From Caulobacteraceae bacterium (GTDB taxonomy: Bacteria > Pseudomonadota > Alphaproteobacteria > Caulobacterales > Caulobacteraceae), in the NCBI GenBank assembly GCA_947478785.1, contig CANJXI010000044.1, positions 1-33,206 of the forward strand: DNA of 33,206 nucleotides, read 5' to 3'. This document shows, one piece after another, positions 15,802 to 23,998 of the stretch. How positions within the stretch are numbered: position 1 is the first letter of the stretch; every line of letters starts with the position of its first letter. The notes under the pieces are model-generated. The model was not told the DNA's origin. It ran no database searches and was given only the letters and a program-made list of their open reading frames with translations. Position numbers and translations under genes: made by a program.

Positions 15802-17066
15802 CCCGTCTTGGACGCATCGGCGCGACGCTGGCCGCCGTCGGGCTGTTGGCCGCCCCGTTGTCGGCAGGGGCTCAGGCCCAAACGCGGAACCAGGCCGGCG
15901 CGCTGCCAAGCTGGGCCGATCAGATGGAGGCCCTGAAGGACGTCGGCGGCCGGCTGCTGGCGACGGCCGAACGCGGCGACACCGAGGCGCACCGGCAGGA
16001 GATGTACCGCTATGTCCTGGGCGCGGTGTCGAACGGATTTCTCAACTACGTCAACGTCGACATGGGCCATCCGACCTGGACGCCGCTTTGGAACTCGGCC
16101 TACAACTACGGCGGCCCCAACCCCGACTACGCCTATATGTTCACCCTGGTGGACCCCAAGGGGGCCTATCGCATCTCGGGGTATCGCGGGACCTCGCGCT
16201 TCGTGGAGATCACCGAGCAGCCCTCCGACTTCCTGACCTCGTCGGACGGCAAGCACGTCCCCGCCACCCACGAACTCGACACCCTGCACATCGGCAAGGA
16301 CGGCTACTTCAGCGTCATCATGAGCGCCGAGCGGCCGGCCGGATACAAGGGCGACTGGTGGCGGCTGGACGCCAGCACGCTTTCGCTGCTGATGCGCAAA
16401 GCCTCCTACGACTGGCGCCACGAGATCGACCCCCGAATGGCCATCGACCGCCTGGACGACGCGCCCGCTCCGTCGCCCGAGGAGATGGCGCGGCGGTTCT
16501 CCAACCTGAAGGACTGGGTGGCGTCCACCATCGAGAGCGATATCCGGCTGACACACTACTACCGCGAGCACCACGGGATCAACACGATCAAGAAGTCCCA
16601 GCTGATGGCCTCCAGCAACCCGTTCCCGGGCCAGGTCTATCTGGACGGCGCGTTCCAGATCGCCGACGACGAGGCGCTGATCCTGGAAACCACCGTGCCC
16701 GCCAAGTGCCGCTACTGGCAGATCCTGCTGGCCGACAACCGGTTCGCGACGGTGGACTGGGTCAACCGCCAGTCGAGCCTCAACGGCTATCAGGCCCGGC
16801 TCGACAAGGACGGCCGTTTCCGCGCGGTGATCGCCGCCCGCGACCCGGGCGCGCCCAACTGGCTGGATACGGGCGGCGAGGCCTGGGGGATCATCCAGAT
16901 GCGCTGGAACCGGTGCGCCGACGCGCCTGAGCCGGTGGTGCGGAAGGTCGCGCTGAAGGACGTGCGGAGGTTCCTGCCGGCCGACACGCCGGTGGTGACC
17001 GCGACGGCGCGCAAGGAACAGCTCCGGCTCCGCCGCGAGGCGGCGCAGCTGCGACAACTATGGTGA
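15798..17066 (+). CDS. Exported DUF1214-domain protein (second of the tandem pair)
   Basis: Translation most likely starts at TTG 15798, which overlaps the previous stop as TTGA and has GGAGG (15785-15789) eight bases upstream. This gives a 422-residue protein with a clean signal peptide ('IGATLAAVGLLAAPLSAGAQAQ', cut near residue 28). The mature part has an N-terminal 'YNYGGPNPDYAYMFTLVDPKGAYRISGYRG' region and a C-terminal DUF1214-like region ('FQIADDEALILET', 'YWQILLADNRF', 'ARDPGAPNWLDTGG'). It is paralogous to the preceding gene and presumably acts with it in the periplasm. The sulfotransferase gene begins only 13 bases after its stop. Function is unknown. Confidence 0.8.
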   Translation: MTRLGRIGATLAAVGLLAAPLSAGAQAQTRNQAGALPSWADQMEALKDVGGRLLATAERGDTEAHRQEMYRYVLGAVSNGFLNYVNVDMGHPTWTPLWNSAYNYGGPNPDYAYMFTLVDPKGAYRISGYRGTSRFVEITEQPSDFLTSSDGKHVPATHELDTLHIGKDGYFSVIMSAERPAGYKGDWWRLDASTLSLLMRKASYDWRHEIDPRMAIDRLDDAPAPSPEEMARRFSNLKDWVASTIESDIRLTHYYREHHGINTIKKSQLMASSNPFPGQVYLDGAFQIADDEALILETTVPAKCRYWQILLADNRFATVDWVNRQSSLNGYQARLDKDGRFRAVIAARDPGAPNWLDTGGEAWGIIQMRWNRCADAPEPVVRKVALKDVRRFLPADTPVVTATARKEQLRLRREAAQLRQLW

Positions 17067-17079
17067 TGGGGCGGAATCC

Positions 17080-18240
17080 ATGACGGCCGAGATCAGTTTC
17101 CCCGATGCCGACGTCCTGATGGACGAGGCGCGCGCCGCGAGCGGACTGACCGACTATGGGGATAGCGGCGACCTCCAGACCAACCTGGCGCGGTTCATCG
17201 AGGCCGCCGCACGCGAAGGCAGGCTGGACGAAGCCATGGCCCGGCAACTGCGCGGATCGATCCAGCAGCGGCTGACCAACCGCCTGGAGATCGAGGCCTA
17301 TTATAAGGCTCATCCGGAGATCGAGGCGGTGGAGATCGGGCCGGTCGTTTCGATCACCGGCCTGCCGCGCACCGGCACCACGGCGCTGGCGAATATCATG
17401 TCGCTGGAAGATCAGTTCCGCCCGCTGCGAAGCTGGGAACAGACCAAGTGCTGCCCGCCGCCGGTGGCGGGCGAGGAGGCGCGGGATCCCCGCCGGCTGG
17501 CCGCCGTCGCCCGGGCCGAGTGGACCGTCCGCAACCAACCCGAACTGGCGGCGATGCACCTCTTCGACGCCGACACGACCGAGGAGGATGTGGAGCTTCT
17601 GGGCATGAGCTTCCAGGCCCAGCAGCTGGCCCTGCCGATCTACAGCTATCATGCCTGGTGGCGCCAGGCGGACCTGCGGCCGGCCTTCGCCTATCACAGG
17701 CGCGCGCTGAAGCTGCTGCAGTCACGCCGTCCGCCGGATCGCTGGCTCCTCAAGGCGCCCGCCCATGTCTTCAAGCTCGATGCGCTGATGGGCGCCTATC
17801 CGCAGGCCAAGGTGATCATGACGCATCGGGACCCGGCCAAGGTCATCCCGTCGAACGTCAGCCTGGTGTCGGAGATGCACGCGCAACGTGGCGCGGTCGA
17901 TCCGCGGGAGCTCGGTCGGCAGAACGCGGAGCATTGGCGCATAGGCATGGAACGGGCCATGGCCTCGCGCGCCCGGCTGGGTGAGGATCGGTTCTTCGAC
18001 CTCAACCACCGCGACTTCGTCGCCGATCCGTTTGGATCGCTACGGCGGGTCTATGATTTCCTGGACCTGGAGCTGACCCCGGCGACGCTGGCCCGGATGC
18101 AGGCCTGGCACGCCAAGAACCGCAGTGGCGCCCATGGCCAGCATCGCTACACGGCCGAGCAGTTCGGGCTGACCACGGCCCAGCTGCACTCGGACTTCCG
18201 GGCCTATATCGAGCGGTTCGACGTGCCGTTGGAAGCCTAG
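17080..18240 (+). CDS. Sulfotransferase family protein (PAPS-dependent type)
   Basis: The 386-residue cytosolic protein has the two PAPS-binding elements of the family: the 5'-phosphosulfate loop GLPRTGTT (residues 94-101) and the 3'-phosphate region 'VIMTHRDPAKVIPSNVSL'. The typical N-terminal helical extension ('LMDEARAASGLTDYGDSG') is also present. Members transfer sulfate from PAPS to hydroxyl groups, though many bacterial relatives in Actinobacteria and sphingomonads are untested and may have other roles. It follows the DUF1214 pair by 13 bases in the same operon. Its TAG stop is embedded in CCTAGG, so it shares bases with the stop of the convergent LysR gene. Confidence 0.87.
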   Translation: MTAEISFPDADVLMDEARAASGLTDYGDSGDLQTNLARFIEAAAREGRLDEAMARQLRGSIQQRLTNRLEIEAYYKAHPEIEAVEIGPVVSITGLPRTGTTALANIMSLEDQFRPLRSWEQTKCCPPPVAGEEARDPRRLAAVARAEWTVRNQPELAAMHLFDADTTEEDVELLGMSFQAQQLALPIYSYHAWWRQADLRPAFAYHRRALKLLQSRRPPDRWLLKAPAHVFKLDALMGAYPQAKVIMTHRDPAKVIPSNVSLVSEMHAQRGAVDPRELGRQNAEHWRIGMERAMASRARLGEDRFFDLNHRDFVADPFGSLRRVYDFLDLELTPATLARMQAWHAKNRSGAHGQHRYTAEQFGLTTAQLHSDFRAYIERFDVPLEA

Positions 18241-19154
18241 GGCGCGGAGATGGGCGGCGCCTGGGCGCGCGCGGCGAAGCTCTGCAGGAGGTGCGCCTCG
18301 AAGGCGCGCACGGCCGGCGCGACCCGCACGTTCTGCATGCGCATGAGGTAGGTCGGGCGCATGGCCGAGAAGCCCGGAACCGTCAGCTCCACCAGCTTGC
18401 CGCCGGCCAGGTCGCCCTCCACCAGGCTGAGCGGCAGGCAGCTGATGCCGGCGCCGGCCTTGACGGCCTCGCGCACGCCTTCGTCGCTGTTGATTTCCAT
18501 GGCCACGCGCAGGTTGGCGATATGGCCCCGGATGGCGTCATTGAGGGTGAGGTTGGCGATGGTCGACCGGCCGGGCATGCACCAGTCGGCCCGTTCCAGA
18601 TGGGCGAAGCTGAGGTCGTTGAGGCCGGCGAGCGGATTGTCCGGCGCGGCGATCAGGACGGAGCGCTCGCGATAGATCTCGGTCAGGTAGGAGCCGGGCG
18701 CGCGCGCCATGCTGTCGGTGATCACGAGGTCGACGGCGAAGCGGCTGAGCTGGGCGACGATCTCCTGGCTCTGGCCGACGACGACATTGATGCGGACGCC
18801 GGGATAATGCCTGCGAAACGCCACCGCGAGCGGCGGCAGGAGGTAGGACCCGGCATCGGCGACGCCGAGCGTGATGGTCGCGTTCAGCTCGGTCGTGATG
18901 GTGGGATCGCGCAGTTCGTCGGCCTCGCGCAGCAGCGATCGCACGCGCGGCTGCAGCCGTTCCCCCTCGGCGGTGATCTTCAGGCCGCGCCCCACGCGGT
19001 GGAACAGGGCGGGACGATTCAGTGATTCCTGAAGCTCCTTGAGCGCGGCGCTGGCCGCCGACTGGCTCATGTTCAGCTTTTCCGCGGCCCGGGCGACGCT
19101 GCCCAGGGACGCCACCGCGTCGAACACCAGCAGTTGCCTCAGGGTCATGGTCAT
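18237..19154 (-). CDS. LysR-family transcriptional regulator
   Basis: This 305-residue LTTR has an N-terminal winged HTH at residues 3-62 ('MTLRQLLVFDAVASLGSVARAAEKLNMSQSAASAALKEL'). A linker helix and a two-lobed periplasmic-binding-protein-like effector domain follow ('ITLGVADAGSYLLPPLAVAFRRHYPGVRINVVVGQ', 'ISCLPLSLVEGDL'). ATG 19154 or the second ATG 19148 is the start; an upstream extension would read through the putative operator. It is divergent from the UGSC gene at 19283, the normal arrangement for a LysR regulator and its target operon. Effector unknown. Confidence 0.92.
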   Translation of the reverse strand: MTMTLRQLLVFDAVASLGSVARAAEKLNMSQSAASAALKELQESLNRPALFHRVGRGLKITAEGERLQPRVRSLLREADELRDPTITTELNATITLGVADAGSYLLPPLAVAFRRHYPGVRINVVVGQSQEIVAQLSRFAVDLVITDSMARAPGSYLTEIYRERSVLIAAPDNPLAGLNDLSFAHLERADWCMPGRSTIANLTLNDAIRGHIANLRVAMEINSDEGVREAVKAGAGISCLPLSLVEGDLAGGKLVELTVPGFSAMRPTYLMRMQNVRVAPAVRAFEAHLLQSFAARAQAPPISAP

Positions 19155-19160
19155 GCGGTT

Positions 19161-19184
19161 TTTCCGAATATTCAGGTACGGAAA
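19161..19184. promoter_or_regulatory. Nested dyad TTTCCG-N12-CGGAAA, probable LysR operator
   Basis: A perfect 6-bp inverted repeat lies 7-30 bases upstream of the LysR start codon. It encloses GAATATTC (19166-19173), itself a perfect palindrome. Dyads built around a T-N11-A core are typical LysR binding sites and this fits. Its closeness to the LysR start implies direct repression of that gene (autoregulation). Confidence 0.5.
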
Positions 19185-19207
19185 TTCGCGCTTATCCGCA
19201 CAATCGC

Positions 19208-19218
19208 CTTGCGGCAAG
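19208..19218. promoter_or_regulatory. Dyad CTTGC-G-GCAAG, possible second LysR site for the UGSC operon
   Basis: A perfect 5-bp dyad with a single-base centre, 65 bases before the UGSC start. LysR proteins normally bind a recognition site and a second activation site near the target -35; this dyad is placed for the second role. The two dyads differ in sequence, so binding by the same protein is uncertain. Confidence 0.3.
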
Positions 19219-19282
19219 ATACATCACCACGCAGGAAGCTGCGGGAGGTTCGCCCGCGCGCGGCCAAAGAGGAGACAGAGAG

Positions 19283-19819
19283 ATGCTGAGAATCCTTGAT
19301 CCGGTCCAGGAAGCCCTGCCGTCCAACAATGCGCTGGCGCCGCGCCTGACCTCGCTCTCGGGCAAGGTCGTCGGGCTCTACAGCAACGGCAAGCTGAACG
19401 CCGACCGGCTGCTGGAGATGGTCGCCGAGGAGCTGAAGGCGGACGGCGAGTTCACCATCAAGAAGGGCTCCTACGCGCCGGAGCGGCTGATGAACGACGC
19501 TGAGTGGGGCGACGTCAACGCCTGCGACGTGGTGATCCTGACCAACGGCGACTGCGGCGCCTGCAGTTCGTCCGGCATCGCCAACGCCATCGCGCTTGAG
19601 AAGCGCGGCGTGCCCGCCCTGCTGATCAGCACGCCGCCCTTCACCGAAGCGGTGCGGACCATGACCCGGCTGAACGGCATGCCGGATATCGAATGGGCCA
19701 TCGTCGAGCATCCGATCGGCAGTGTCGGCGAGCCGGAGTTGCGCGAGCGGGCCAAGGCCGCGGCCGACAAGTTCCGGACCGCCATGCTCGCGCGCATCCC
19801 GCAAGCCGCGGCCGCCTAG
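19283..19819 (+). CDS. UGSC-family (seleno)protein homologue, cysteine form
   Basis: The 178-residue soluble protein has a flavodoxin/Rossmann-like N-terminal strand and loop ('GKVVGLYSNGKLNADRLLEMVAEEL'). A redox-like motif follows at residues 89-98, GDCGACSSSG, at the end of a strand 'CDVVILTNG'. In the UGSC family the first position is often selenocysteine (U-G-S-C); here it reads Cys91-Gly-Ala-Cys94, a selenium-independent variant. ATG 19283 is preceded by GGAG. The activity of the family is not known to me; a thiol-based redox or C-S/C-halogen-type reaction is a guess. It heads a three-gene operon divergent from a LysR regulator. A two-base gap separates it from the next gene. Confidence 0.75.
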   Translation: MLRILDPVQEALPSNNALAPRLTSLSGKVVGLYSNGKLNADRLLEMVAEELKADGEFTIKKGSYAPERLMNDAEWGDVNACDVVILTNGDCGACSSSGIANAIALEKRGVPALLISTPPFTEAVRTMTRLNGMPDIEWAIVEHPIGSVGEPELRERAKAAADKFRTAMLARIPQAAAA

Positions 19820-19821
19820 GC

Positions 19822-20919
19822 ATGCCGGCGAAGGTGCTCGAGGTCGCCGACCTCGACGAGGCGATCGAGCTCTTCCACGCCAGGGGATGGACGGACGGAC
19901 TGCCGGTCATTCCGCCCACGCCTGAGCGGCTTGAGCAGTTCCTCGCCGCCTCGGGCCGCGACGCGGACGACGAGATCGGCTTCTACGACCTGCGCAACAG
20001 GCCGGCGACCGTCGAGAAGGTCGCGATCAACGCGATCATGGCCGGCTGCCTGCCCGAGCACCTGCCGGTTGTCATCGCGCTGGTGGAATGCCTGCTGGCG
20101 CCGGAGGCCAGCCTGCACGTGGCCAATTCCTCTACCGGCAGCCTGACGCTGGGGTTCATCGTCAACGGCCCGGTGCGCCATGCGCTGGGCATGAATTCGC
20201 ACGGCAATGTGCTGGGTCCCGGCAACCGGGCGAACGCCTCGATCGGCCGGGCGCTGCGGCTCGTGCAGCTGAACGTGATGGGCTCGGTTTCGGGCGCGGG
20301 CCAGGACCCCGCGCATGGCCGGCCGATCCTTGACCGCTCCACCATCGGCCATCCAGGCAAGTACAACGCCTACCATATCGTCGAGAACGAGGAGGCGTTT
20401 CCGAGCCTCGAGCCCGTCCATGTGAGCCGTGGCTTCAAGCGGGAAGACAGCGTGGTGACCGCCTTCGCCATGGGCAACCATGTGATGTTCTCCAACCATT
20501 TCGAGAAAAAGCCCGAGGACTGGATCGAGACCGTCGCCCATTACCTGGTGGGCGCGGGCCGCCTGTCGGAGGATGGGTTCGGCGTGCTGCTGGTCCCCCC
20601 GGAGGCGGCGGAGATGTTCGTGGAAGCCGGGTGGTCGAAGCGCGACATCGCCACGGCTCTCTTCGAGCGTTCGCGCCGCAGCACGGCCTGGGTGAAGCGC
20701 AACGGGTGGAAGATCGGCGGCCGCTATGAGCGCGGCGGCGCGGTGCAGCCGGGCGACGACGAGAAGATGCTGGGCGTCGCCGGCAGCGCCGAAGAGATCT
20801 CCGTCGTCATCTGCGGCGGGCCGGCGGGGAACTTCCCCACCTTCATGCAGACCTATGCGGGAAACTTCCGCACGGTGTCGCGCAAGATCCATTCGCCGGC
20901 CGGCCACGGCGCCCGATGA
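19822..20919 (+). CDS. Uncharacterised partner of the UGSC protein (365 aa)
   Basis: This soluble 365-residue protein has recognisable but functionally unnamed segments: 'RGWTDGLPVIPPTPERLEQFL', 'VEKVAINAIMAGCLPEHLPVVIALVECLL', 'LGMNSHGNVLGPGNRANASIGRALRL', 'STIGHPGKYNAYHIVENEE' and, near the C-terminus, 'VVICGGPAGNFPTFMQTY'. I recall this protein type next to UGSC genes in Actinobacteria and Proteobacteria. Cys in 'AGCLPEHLP' looks conserved and could meet the UGSC motif in a complex. There are no signal peptide or membrane segments. ATG 19822 lies two bases after the previous stop, and its stop overlaps the next start by four bases (ATGA), so all three are translated together. Confidence 0.75.
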   Translation: MPAKVLEVADLDEAIELFHARGWTDGLPVIPPTPERLEQFLAASGRDADDEIGFYDLRNRPATVEKVAINAIMAGCLPEHLPVVIALVECLLAPEASLHVANSSTGSLTLGFIVNGPVRHALGMNSHGNVLGPGNRANASIGRALRLVQLNVMGSVSGAGQDPAHGRPILDRSTIGHPGKYNAYHIVENEEAFPSLEPVHVSRGFKREDSVVTAFAMGNHVMFSNHFEKKPEDWIETVAHYLVGAGRLSEDGFGVLLVPPEAAEMFVEAGWSKRDIATALFERSRRSTAWVKRNGWKIGGRYERGGAVQPGDDEKMLGVAGSAEEISVVICGGPAGNFPTFMQTYAGNFRTVSRKIHSPAGHGAR

Positions 20920-21176
20920 TCGCCGGCGACGCCGATCCCATCCGCTCGGCGCTGACTCCGCTCACGGAGCTGTTGCGGATCGACGGCTATGACCTGGAGG
21001 TCGTGCAGGCCGACACCGCGGGCGTCGCACTGCAGATCCACGCGGGCGCCGAGGCCTGCGCGGAGTGCCTGGTGCCGGCCTCGATCATGGAGCTCTACGT
21101 CCGCGACGCGCTGAAGGACCTGCCGGCCTGGCGCGATGCGCGGCTTGACCTGCGCTATCCGCAGAAGGGGTCCTGA
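20916..21176 (+). CDS. Small CxxC protein, third gene of the UGSC module
   Basis: An 86-residue protein with strand pattern 'YDLEVVQADTAGVALQIHAG', then 'AEACAECLVP' containing a CxxC pair (Cys48, Cys51) at the start of a helix, 'ASIMELYVRDAL'. The layout resembles the C-terminal domain of NifU-type iron-sulfur scaffolds, where a CxxC after a beta hairpin holds a cluster or forms a disulfide, but similarity is only at this level. The four-base ATGA overlap with the preceding gene implies stoichiometric production. It may be the electron or sulfur carrier for the UGSC protein; that is inference. Confidence 0.7.
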   Translation: MIAGDADPIRSALTPLTELLRIDGYDLEVVQADTAGVALQIHAGAEACAECLVPASIMELYVRDALKDLPAWRDARLDLRYPQKGS

Positions 21177-21255
21177 ACGACGCCCGTTCGGCTTGAGGCG
21201 CCACGCCGCCGCCAGACGATCGGGCCACGCGGCACGCGGCGGCCTGCTGAAACAT

Positions 21256-21300
21256 CGAGGGCGCCGCTTCCATCGAAGCGGCGCCCTCGGTTCGTTTTGG
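21256..21300 (+). terminator. Strong intrinsic terminator after the UGSC operon
   Basis: A perfect 15-bp stem (21256-21270 with 21275-21289, loop CATC) is followed by GTTCGTTTT. It lies between convergent units: 80 bases after the CxxC gene and 57 bases beyond the receptor 2 stop. The minus-strand side has only a short ATGTTT tail, so it may stop transcription from both directions but best from the left. Confidence 0.85.
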
Positions 21301-21346
21301 GTGGAGCTTCCCGGCTGATCGGATCGCCGTCAGCCAGGAAGGGGTC

Positions 21347-23842
21347 TTAGAACGTCAGGATCAGGTCCATGCCGTAGGTGCGCGCCTGCTGGAAGCTGGT
21401 CGCCGAGGAGAAGGTGACGGTCAGCGGGAACTGCGGGGACCGGTTGTTGGTGAGGTTGCGCGCCCAGACCGCGAGCTCCGCGTCCGCCGCATTCAGTTTG
21501 ATATGGCGGATCGAGGCGCGCGCATTGACCAGCCACTGCGCCGGCGAGAATTCGATCACCGCGAAGACCGGAATCTGGGCCGCGCGATCCGGATTTTGGT
21601 CATTGCGCAGTTTGGACCGGTAGTTGGCGTCGATCCGCAGGCGGGCCGTGGCGTCGCCGAACAACGGCTCGGAGTCGTATTGGGCCGACAGGTTGGCGGT
21701 CCATTTCGGAATGCCGCCCTGCACGAAGCGGGTGGCCGGAATCGGCCCGGACACGGAGGTCAGGATCAGCGGCCGCACGTTCGAAAGCTTGGTGTGCGTG
21801 TAGCCCAGCGAGGCGCCGAGGGTCAGGGGCGAGATCGGCAGCGCGGTGGCCTCGAATTCGAAGCCGGTCGCCTTTTCATCATAGCCCGTCACGACCACGG
21901 TCGACAGGTCCGGGCGGCCGACGTTGCGGCCTGACTGCGACGTCTGCACCGCCTTATACTTGGCCTGGAACACCGCCAGGTTGGTCCGCAGCCTGCGGTC
22001 CAGGAAGTCTCCCTTCCCGCCGGCTTCGATCGAGCGGACCTTTTCCGGTTCGAAGGAGACCCCGCCGATCGCGCCGCCGGCCACATAGCCGGTGGAGTAC
22101 TTGATGTAGGCCAGGATATCGTCCGTCGGCTTGTAGTTCGTGCCGACCGAATAGGTGGGTGTGGTCTTCTCGTAGGTGAAGGGCGAGACGCCCAGGCCGT
22201 TGATCACGCCCGCGGTGCGGCAGACGCCGACCGGGTTTGACGTCACCGGGCAGCCCGCCACCGAGGACTGGAACACCCCGCCGCTTTCGAAGCGGCCGTG
22301 CTTCTTGTCCTTGGTCAGGCGTCCGCCGAGCACCACGTCCACCTGCGGCGAGACATGGACCTCGGCCTGGCCGTAGGCGGCGTAGGAGGTCGCGAAGTTG
22401 TAGGAGACGCCTGTGTTGCCCAGCGGCACCTCGCCGGTCGCCGGGAAGAACACCAGGCTGGAGGTGGTGCGGATGCCGATCGGCACGCCGGTCTGGTCCT
22501 TCGAGTGGAACCAGATGGCGCCCGTGGTGAGCGTCACCAGCTTGCTGTCGTAGTTGAGCTGGAGCTCGTCGCTCCACTGCTTGCTGCGGGTCTGGGTGTT
22601 GGTGGCGACGTCGACGAACCGCTGGCCCACGGACGAGGCGGGCAGGTTCAGCCGGGTCGCGCCGGCCTGGGTGAGCACAAGGCCGCCGATGCCGCCGATC
22701 TCGGAGATGGCGCCATCGAGATAGTTCGACCGATAGGCGGCGATGTTCTTGAAGCTGATGCTGTCGCTCAACCGGTACTGGGCGGTGAGGCTGTGTCCGC
22801 TGTTGCGAAGGTTTCCGGGCAGGTCCCAGAAGTTGTTCACCGCCTTCGGGCGCCGGGCGTCCGGGGCGAAGGCGATCGGTCCGTATGGCCCGCCGCCGGC
22901 CGCCTGGGTCGCGAGGACGGCGACCAGCGTGGCGGCGCCCGCGCCGGCCGGGTTGACGGCGATCGGCGCCACGCCTTCGGGCGTGAAGTGGTCGTGCGAA
23001 TAGTCGAACTTATAGACCATCTCGAAGGCGTCGGTCGGCGCGAAGCGCACGGCGGCGAAGACGTTGTTGGTGTCGTGGTCGCCAAGATGGCCGGGTGAAA
23101 CCCCCGTGCCGAGGCTCGTCTGGGGGCCGGTGCGGTCCCAGACCGTGCCGGCTCCGAGGTTCTTGATGTCGCCCTGACGCTCATTGTGGAGGTAGGTGAC
23201 ATAGGCGCTGAGCGGGCCCCAGGCCGGAAAGTCGATGCTGGTGCGCGATCGCAGCTGGGCGTAGTTGCCGACCGTGAATTCCTGGCGCACGCCGAACACG
23301 CCCTTCGGATCGCGCGTGACGATGCTGATGGCGCCGGTGGTGGTGTTGCGGCCGAACAGGGTGCCCTGGGGGCCGCGCAGCACTTCGATGCGCTCGATGT
23401 CCGGCAGTTCGAAGATGGTTCCGCGTGTGGCGCTGATATAGACGCCGTCGAGATTGATCGAGACCTCCTTGTCCGACCCGGGCACCGCGGCGATGGCGAC
23501 GAGGCCGCGCATCGAGATGGCCGGCTGGGCGCCGCCGCCCGCCGACGGGCGGATGACCACGTTCGGCGCCAGGCCGTTCAGGTCCTGCACGTTCACGACG
23601 CGGTTGGCCTGGAGGCTGTCCTGCGAAAGCGCCGTCACCGCGATCGGAACATCCTGGAGGTTCTGGGCGCGCTTCTGGGCGGTCACCACGATTTCGGCCA
23701 GCGTGTTGGGCGACTCGGCCTCCGCCGCCATGGCCAGGGTCGGCGCGGACAAGGCGAGCGCCGCAGCCGAGCCCCATAGCCAGCGCTTCAGGCGCCGTGG
23801 CTCCAGACGAGTCGTCGAATGATATGTGTTGAGATCCTGCAT
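21347..23842 (-). CDS. TonB-dependent outer-membrane receptor (receptor 2)
   Basis: This 831-residue receptor starts at ATG 23842 with GGGGGAAA just upstream. A signal peptide follows ('LKRWLWGSAAALALSAPTLAMA', cut before AEAES). Then come 'EIVVTAQKRAQNLQDVPIAVTALS', a plug with 'LRGPQGTLFGRNTTTGAISIVTRDP', and a barrel ending in Phe. It is closely similar to receptor 1 in the plug and first strands (shared GSDK-VSI-LDGVY, RGDIKNLGAGT-like segments) and at the C-terminus (NFQPARTFGID versus SFQQARTYGMD). The two probably take up related ligands. The gene is transcribed away from P450-2, with a shared 257-base regulatory region that contains the CTCCC-N4-GGGAG palindrome. Confidence 0.93.
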   Translation of the reverse strand: MQDLNTYHSTTRLEPRRLKRWLWGSAAALALSAPTLAMAAEAESPNTLAEIVVTAQKRAQNLQDVPIAVTALSQDSLQANRVVNVQDLNGLAPNVVIRPSAGGGAQPAISMRGLVAIAAVPGSDKEVSINLDGVYISATRGTIFELPDIERIEVLRGPQGTLFGRNTTTGAISIVTRDPKGVFGVRQEFTVGNYAQLRSRTSIDFPAWGPLSAYVTYLHNERQGDIKNLGAGTVWDRTGPQTSLGTGVSPGHLGDHDTNNVFAAVRFAPTDAFEMVYKFDYSHDHFTPEGVAPIAVNPAGAGAATLVAVLATQAAGGGPYGPIAFAPDARRPKAVNNFWDLPGNLRNSGHSLTAQYRLSDSISFKNIAAYRSNYLDGAISEIGGIGGLVLTQAGATRLNLPASSVGQRFVDVATNTQTRSKQWSDELQLNYDSKLVTLTTGAIWFHSKDQTGVPIGIRTTSSLVFFPATGEVPLGNTGVSYNFATSYAAYGQAEVHVSPQVDVVLGGRLTKDKKHGRFESGGVFQSSVAGCPVTSNPVGVCRTAGVINGLGVSPFTYEKTTPTYSVGTNYKPTDDILAYIKYSTGYVAGGAIGGVSFEPEKVRSIEAGGKGDFLDRRLRTNLAVFQAKYKAVQTSQSGRNVGRPDLSTVVVTGYDEKATGFEFEATALPISPLTLGASLGYTHTKLSNVRPLILTSVSGPIPATRFVQGGIPKWTANLSAQYDSEPLFGDATARLRIDANYRSKLRNDQNPDRAAQIPVFAVIEFSPAQWLVNARASIRHIKLNAADAELAVWARNLTNNRSPQFPLTVTFSSATSFQQARTYGMDLILTF

Positions 23843-23881
23843 CGTTTCCCCCGGTTGCCCCACCGACAAGGATTTGTCCTT

Positions 23882-23911
23882 GTCAGAGCGCGCGCCTTGT
23901 CCTGCTCTGAC
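23882..23911. promoter_or_regulatory. Inverted repeat GTCAGAGC-N14-GCTCTGAC upstream of receptor 2
   Basis: A perfect 8-bp inverted repeat spaced by 14 bases, 40-70 bases upstream of the receptor 2 start codon, interleaved with copies of TTGTCC. It could be an operator or a leader hairpin in the receptor mRNA. An 8-bp perfect pair this close to a start is unlikely to be pure chance, but its role is unknown. Confidence 0.4.
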
Positions 23912-23998
23912 CCCCAATTTGCTTGGGAGCCGCACCATCCGTGACCGTGGCAGGCTGGCTGCGCTTGTCCTGCATGACTGGGATATGGCGCCGTAGTA

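Noticed and set aside
15777..17057. Long minus-strand open frame opposite the second DUF1214 gene
   Set aside because: Antisense shadow; the plus strand has a signal peptide, a good ribosome-binding sequence and a conserved domain.
19242..19250. GCGGGAGGTT before the UGSC gene as a half-site of the LuxR-type dyad
   Set aside because: It matches one arm only and has no left arm; such matches are expected in this GC-rich sequence.
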